NCBI GenBank assembly: GCA_009703275.1 | Contig: WLGJ01000004.1 | Coordinates: 1-35,282 of the forward strand | Source of the DNA: Actinomycetota bacterium | GTDB lineage: Bacteria; Actinomycetota; Acidimicrobiia; Acidimicrobiales; Acidimicrobilacustridaceae | Length of the DNA stretch: 35,282 nucleotides | Direction: 5' to 3' | Shown here: piece after piece, positions 33,869 to 35,282 of the stretch | Layout of the letters: each line of letters opens with the position of its first letter | Position numbering within the stretch: the first letter of the stretch is position 1 | Translations under genes and position numbers: made by a program | The notes under the pieces: generated by a model | The model's database searches: none | Seen by the model: the letters and a program-made list of their open reading frames with translations, nothing else | What the model was told of the DNA's origin: nothing

Positions 33869-34806
33869 GACCGTTCTGCGATTCGAAGACGGGCGCTTTC
33901 AGCACGAGGGTTGCTCTCACGTTCGGCTGCACCTGGTGTGGTTCCGCCGCGACGGACAAGCCGAACCGTCGACGTGGCACCACAAACGCAGGGAAGGTTC
34001 GTGGGGCAGGTGCAACCGCCGGACTCGGCATCACGCATGACCTGCTTGACGATGCGATCTTCGCCCGAGTGGTAGGACAAAACCACCAGACGGCCAGCAG
34101 GATTCAGAGAGTCGATCGCAGCTTCAAGCGCAACGGGAAGTACGCCGAGTTCGTTATTCACTTCAATGCGAATCGCCTGAAATGTTCGTTTGGCCGGATG
34201 CCCGCCTGTACGGCGCGCAGGGGCAGGAATCGCGTCGCGAGTGATCTCTGCAAGTTGTGTCGTGGTCTCAACTGGTCGAGCAGCGATGATCGCTCGGGCG
34301 ATACGTCCAGCGAAGCGCTCATCACCAAACTCACGAAGAACACGGGCAAGAGACTTTTCGTCGTACTCATTAACGACTGTCATCGCACTGAGCGCACGAG
34401 ACGGATCCATTCGCATGTCGAGAGGCGCATCGAAGCGGTAGCTAAAGCCGCGCTCCGCTCGGTCGAACTGCGGAGAGCTCACACCAAGGTCGAAGAGCGC
34501 ACCAACAATTGGCTGACCGGCGAGTTCCGCATCGACGACCGTCGAAAACGAGTCGAAACGGGCCTGCACGGTGCGAGCACGATCGCCAAAGGGCGCAAGG
34601 CGTTCACGAGCAACTGCAAGTGCATCGGGGTCCTGGTCGATACCAAGTACCGAAAGATGCGGGTAGGCCTCGAGAAGAGCAGTTGTATGGCCAGCGCCAC
34701 CGAGGGTTGCGTCGATAACCCAACCAGCCGGGACTGACTCGAAGGCCGCCACGATCTCGTCGAGCATCACCGGGCGGTGGTCGAACGATTCGTGGGCTGC
34801 GGCCAT
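33865..34806 (-). CDS. rsmH: 16S rRNA m4C1402 methyltransferase RsmH (MraW)
   Basis: A 313-residue SAM-dependent methyltransferase acting on C1402 of 16S rRNA. Motifs: HRPVMLDEIV at the N-terminus, the SAM-binding IDATLGGAGHTTALL (31-45), FDLGVSSPQFDRAERGFSYR and VLSYHSGEDRIVKQV; a Cys-rich loop (GCTCPTNLPCVCG) is common in actinobacterial members. The frame is open to 35031, but ATG at 34806 has GAGAGG eight bases upstream and is where homology begins. The 233 nt upstream of it hold a strong RNA structure. The 3' end overlaps ftsL by four bases. Confidence 0.96.
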   Translation of the reverse strand: MAAAHESFDHRPVMLDEIVAAFESVPAGWVIDATLGGAGHTTALLEAYPHLSVLGIDQDPDALAVARERLAPFGDRARTVQARFDSFSTVVDAELAGQPIVGALFDLGVSSPQFDRAERGFSYRFDAPLDMRMDPSRALSAMTVVNEYDEKSLARVLREFGDERFAGRIARAIIAARPVETTTQLAEITRDAIPAPARRTGGHPAKRTFQAIRIEVNNELGVLPVALEAAIDSLNPAGRLVVLSYHSGEDRIVKQVMRDAESGGCTCPTNLPCVCGATSTVRLVRRGGTTPGAAERESNPRAESARLRIAERS

Positions 34807-34814
34807 GACAGATA

Positions 34815-34820
34815 CCTCTC
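34815..34820 (-). promoter_or_regulatory. rsmH ribosome binding site next to the leader switch
   Basis: GAGAGG on the minus strand, eight bases before the ATG at 34806. It starts two bases after helix P4 of the leader ends, so folding of P4 could affect ribosome access. Confidence 0.7.
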
Positions 34821-34821
34821 G

Positions 34822-34964
34822 CTGCTGAGCCAGTCGGCAGAGCCGGTACCGGTCCTCAGCAGTCCCTCGGAACACCGGCGCCCGCCGGGATTTCTCCCCG
34901 GTCGGGCTCGATGGGAAGCGGGCGGAGTAGGGGCCTTCCATCGTGTGTTCCGAGAGACTGCTGA
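34822..34964 (-). ncRNA. Structured leader RNA between mraZ and rsmH, with two alternative folds
   Basis: Read on the minus strand, 34945-34964 pairs with 34856-34875 to form a 20-bp helix P1 whose only irregular pair is a U-G. Inside P1 lie P2 (34935-34943 with 34909-34918, one bulged base) and P3 (34903-34907 and 34897-34901 with 34880-34884 and 34885-34889, one bulged A). Only one base separates P1 from P2, one P2 from P3, and four P3 from P1, which makes a tight three-way junction. The 3' strand of P1 (CTGCTGAG, 34855-34862) can also pair perfectly with CTCAGCAG at 34822-34829, closing a 17-bp hairpin P4 beside the ribosome binding site. The two folds exclude each other at this strand. 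The family 'mraW RNA motif' is known upstream of actinobacterial mraW; whether this is a member is unverified. Confidence 0.7.
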
Positions 34965-34971
34965 AAATCGG

Positions 34972-34988
34972 GCGACCGGCTCGGTCGC
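34972..34988 (-). terminator. Small GC hairpin with short T-tract after mraZ
   Basis: On the minus strand GCGACCG-AGC-CGGTCGC forms a perfect 7-bp hairpin followed by CCGATTTT. It may be a weak intrinsic terminator or pause site after mraZ, or an extra element of the rsmH leader that begins seven bases later. The T-tract is short and interrupted. Confidence 0.35.
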
Positions 34989-35039
34989 AGGAGTGGTCCT
35001 TTCGTTGGTGGGTCAGGGACAAAGGGGACATGACACGGA

Positions 35040-35282
35040 CTAGAGCCCCAAAGACGTAACGGCTTGGGTGAGGCTGTCGTCGGCGAGTGATGCTTGGTCG
35101 TTCCAGCGACCTGCGTTCCAGATCTCGATGCGACCGAAGGCGCCAATGACGACGGCTTCTTTGTCGAGCGAGGCGAAATCGCGCAAGCGCTGGGGAATGG
35201 TGATGCGGCCTTGAGAATCGGGTCGGACTTCGTGGGCGTTGGCGGCGAAGGCGCGGAGCGATTCCTGGCTGGTTTCACCCGA
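35040..35282 (-). CDS. mraZ: Transcriptional regulator MraZ, C-terminal part (5' partial)
   Basis: The minus-strand frame is open from the right window edge to a TAG at 35040-35042 and gives the last 80 residues of MraZ. It carries the end of the first and the complete second SpoVT/AbrB-like domain: VRPDSQGRITIPQRLRDFA is the typical DxxGRxxxPxxLR motif, followed by EAVVIGAFGRIEIWNAGRW. MraZ is the first gene of the dcw cluster in most bacteria and represses its own promoter by binding direct repeats upstream; that promoter lies outside this window. The 233 nt between its stop and rsmH hold a structured leader. Confidence 0.93.
   Translation of the reverse strand, partial: SGETSQESLRAFAANAHEVRPDSQGRITIPQRLRDFASLDKEAVVIGAFGRIEIWNAGRWNDQASLADDSLTQAVTSLGL

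Noticed and set aside
34807-35031. In-frame extension of rsmH upstream to an ATG at 35031
   Set aside because: RsmH homology begins at 34806 with its own ribosome binding site, and the extension consists of strong RNA secondary structure.
34856-35278. 140-codon minus-strand frame overlapping mraZ
   Set aside because: It is out of frame with the MraZ translation, which has the AbrB-type motif and reaches the window edge; the other frame is Pro/Ser-rich noise.

Overview
This window is a chromosomal housekeeping region of an actinobacterium. It carries most of the division and cell-wall (dcw) cluster on the minus strand, running from mraZ (cut by the right edge) to ftsZ, followed by the usual actinobacterial tail pgeF, yggS, sepF, yggT and divIVA. 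A SepF/DivIVA type divisome, no ftsA between ftsQ and ftsZ, a Bpa/PafE proteasome activator and the HxGH-variant isoleucyl-tRNA synthetase all point to Actinomycetota. Moderate GC content and murB kept between murC and ftsQ suggest a deep lineage such as Acidimicrobiia; that class assignment is inference. I saw no mobile element, CRISPR array, tRNA or rRNA, and no gene-free stretch of 300 bases or more.

Layout: (1) 1-5157 holds mixed metabolic genes: the end of an acyl-CoA synthetase, an enoyl-CoA hydratase, an aldo/keto reductase, a YyaL/SPATA20-type thioredoxin-domain protein, a nitroreductase and an unrecognised protein. (2) 5239-9538 holds dnaE and a divergent HdeD-like membrane protein. 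(3) 9554-11772 holds bpa, an alkaline-phosphatase-superfamily phosphodiesterase and an Rrf2 regulator. (4) 11744-14053 holds rluD-like, lspA and a DksA/TraR protein with a long Lys/Ala/Pro repeat tail. (5) 14163-17240 holds ileS on the plus strand. (6) 17337-20623 holds divIVA, yggT, sepF, yggS and pgeF. (7) 20639-35282 holds ftsZ, ftsQ, murB, murC, murG, ftsW, murD, mraY, murE, ftsI, ftsL, rsmH and mraZ, read right to left.

The dcw genes from rsmH to ftsQ are packed with 1, 4 or 17 nt overlaps (one 3 nt gap), so they are almost certainly cotranscribed and translationally coupled. They supply lipid II synthesis (MurB-E, MraY, MurG), the septal synthase pair FtsW/FtsI with FtsL/FtsQ, and the FtsZ ring with its anchor SepF. 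murF is missing from its usual place between murE and mraY.

The most striking non-coding signal lies between mraZ and rsmH (about 34815-34964): a tight three-way-junction RNA closed by a 20-bp helix. The 3' strand of that helix can instead pair with a perfect complement next to the rsmH ribosome binding site. This is a three-strand switch architecture and a good candidate for a cis-regulatory RNA controlling cell-wall and division genes; it may belong to, or extend, the known actinobacterial mraW leader motif. A second genome-scale signal is a TANNNT box 6-8 nt before the start codons of five genes, which suggests leaderless transcription.
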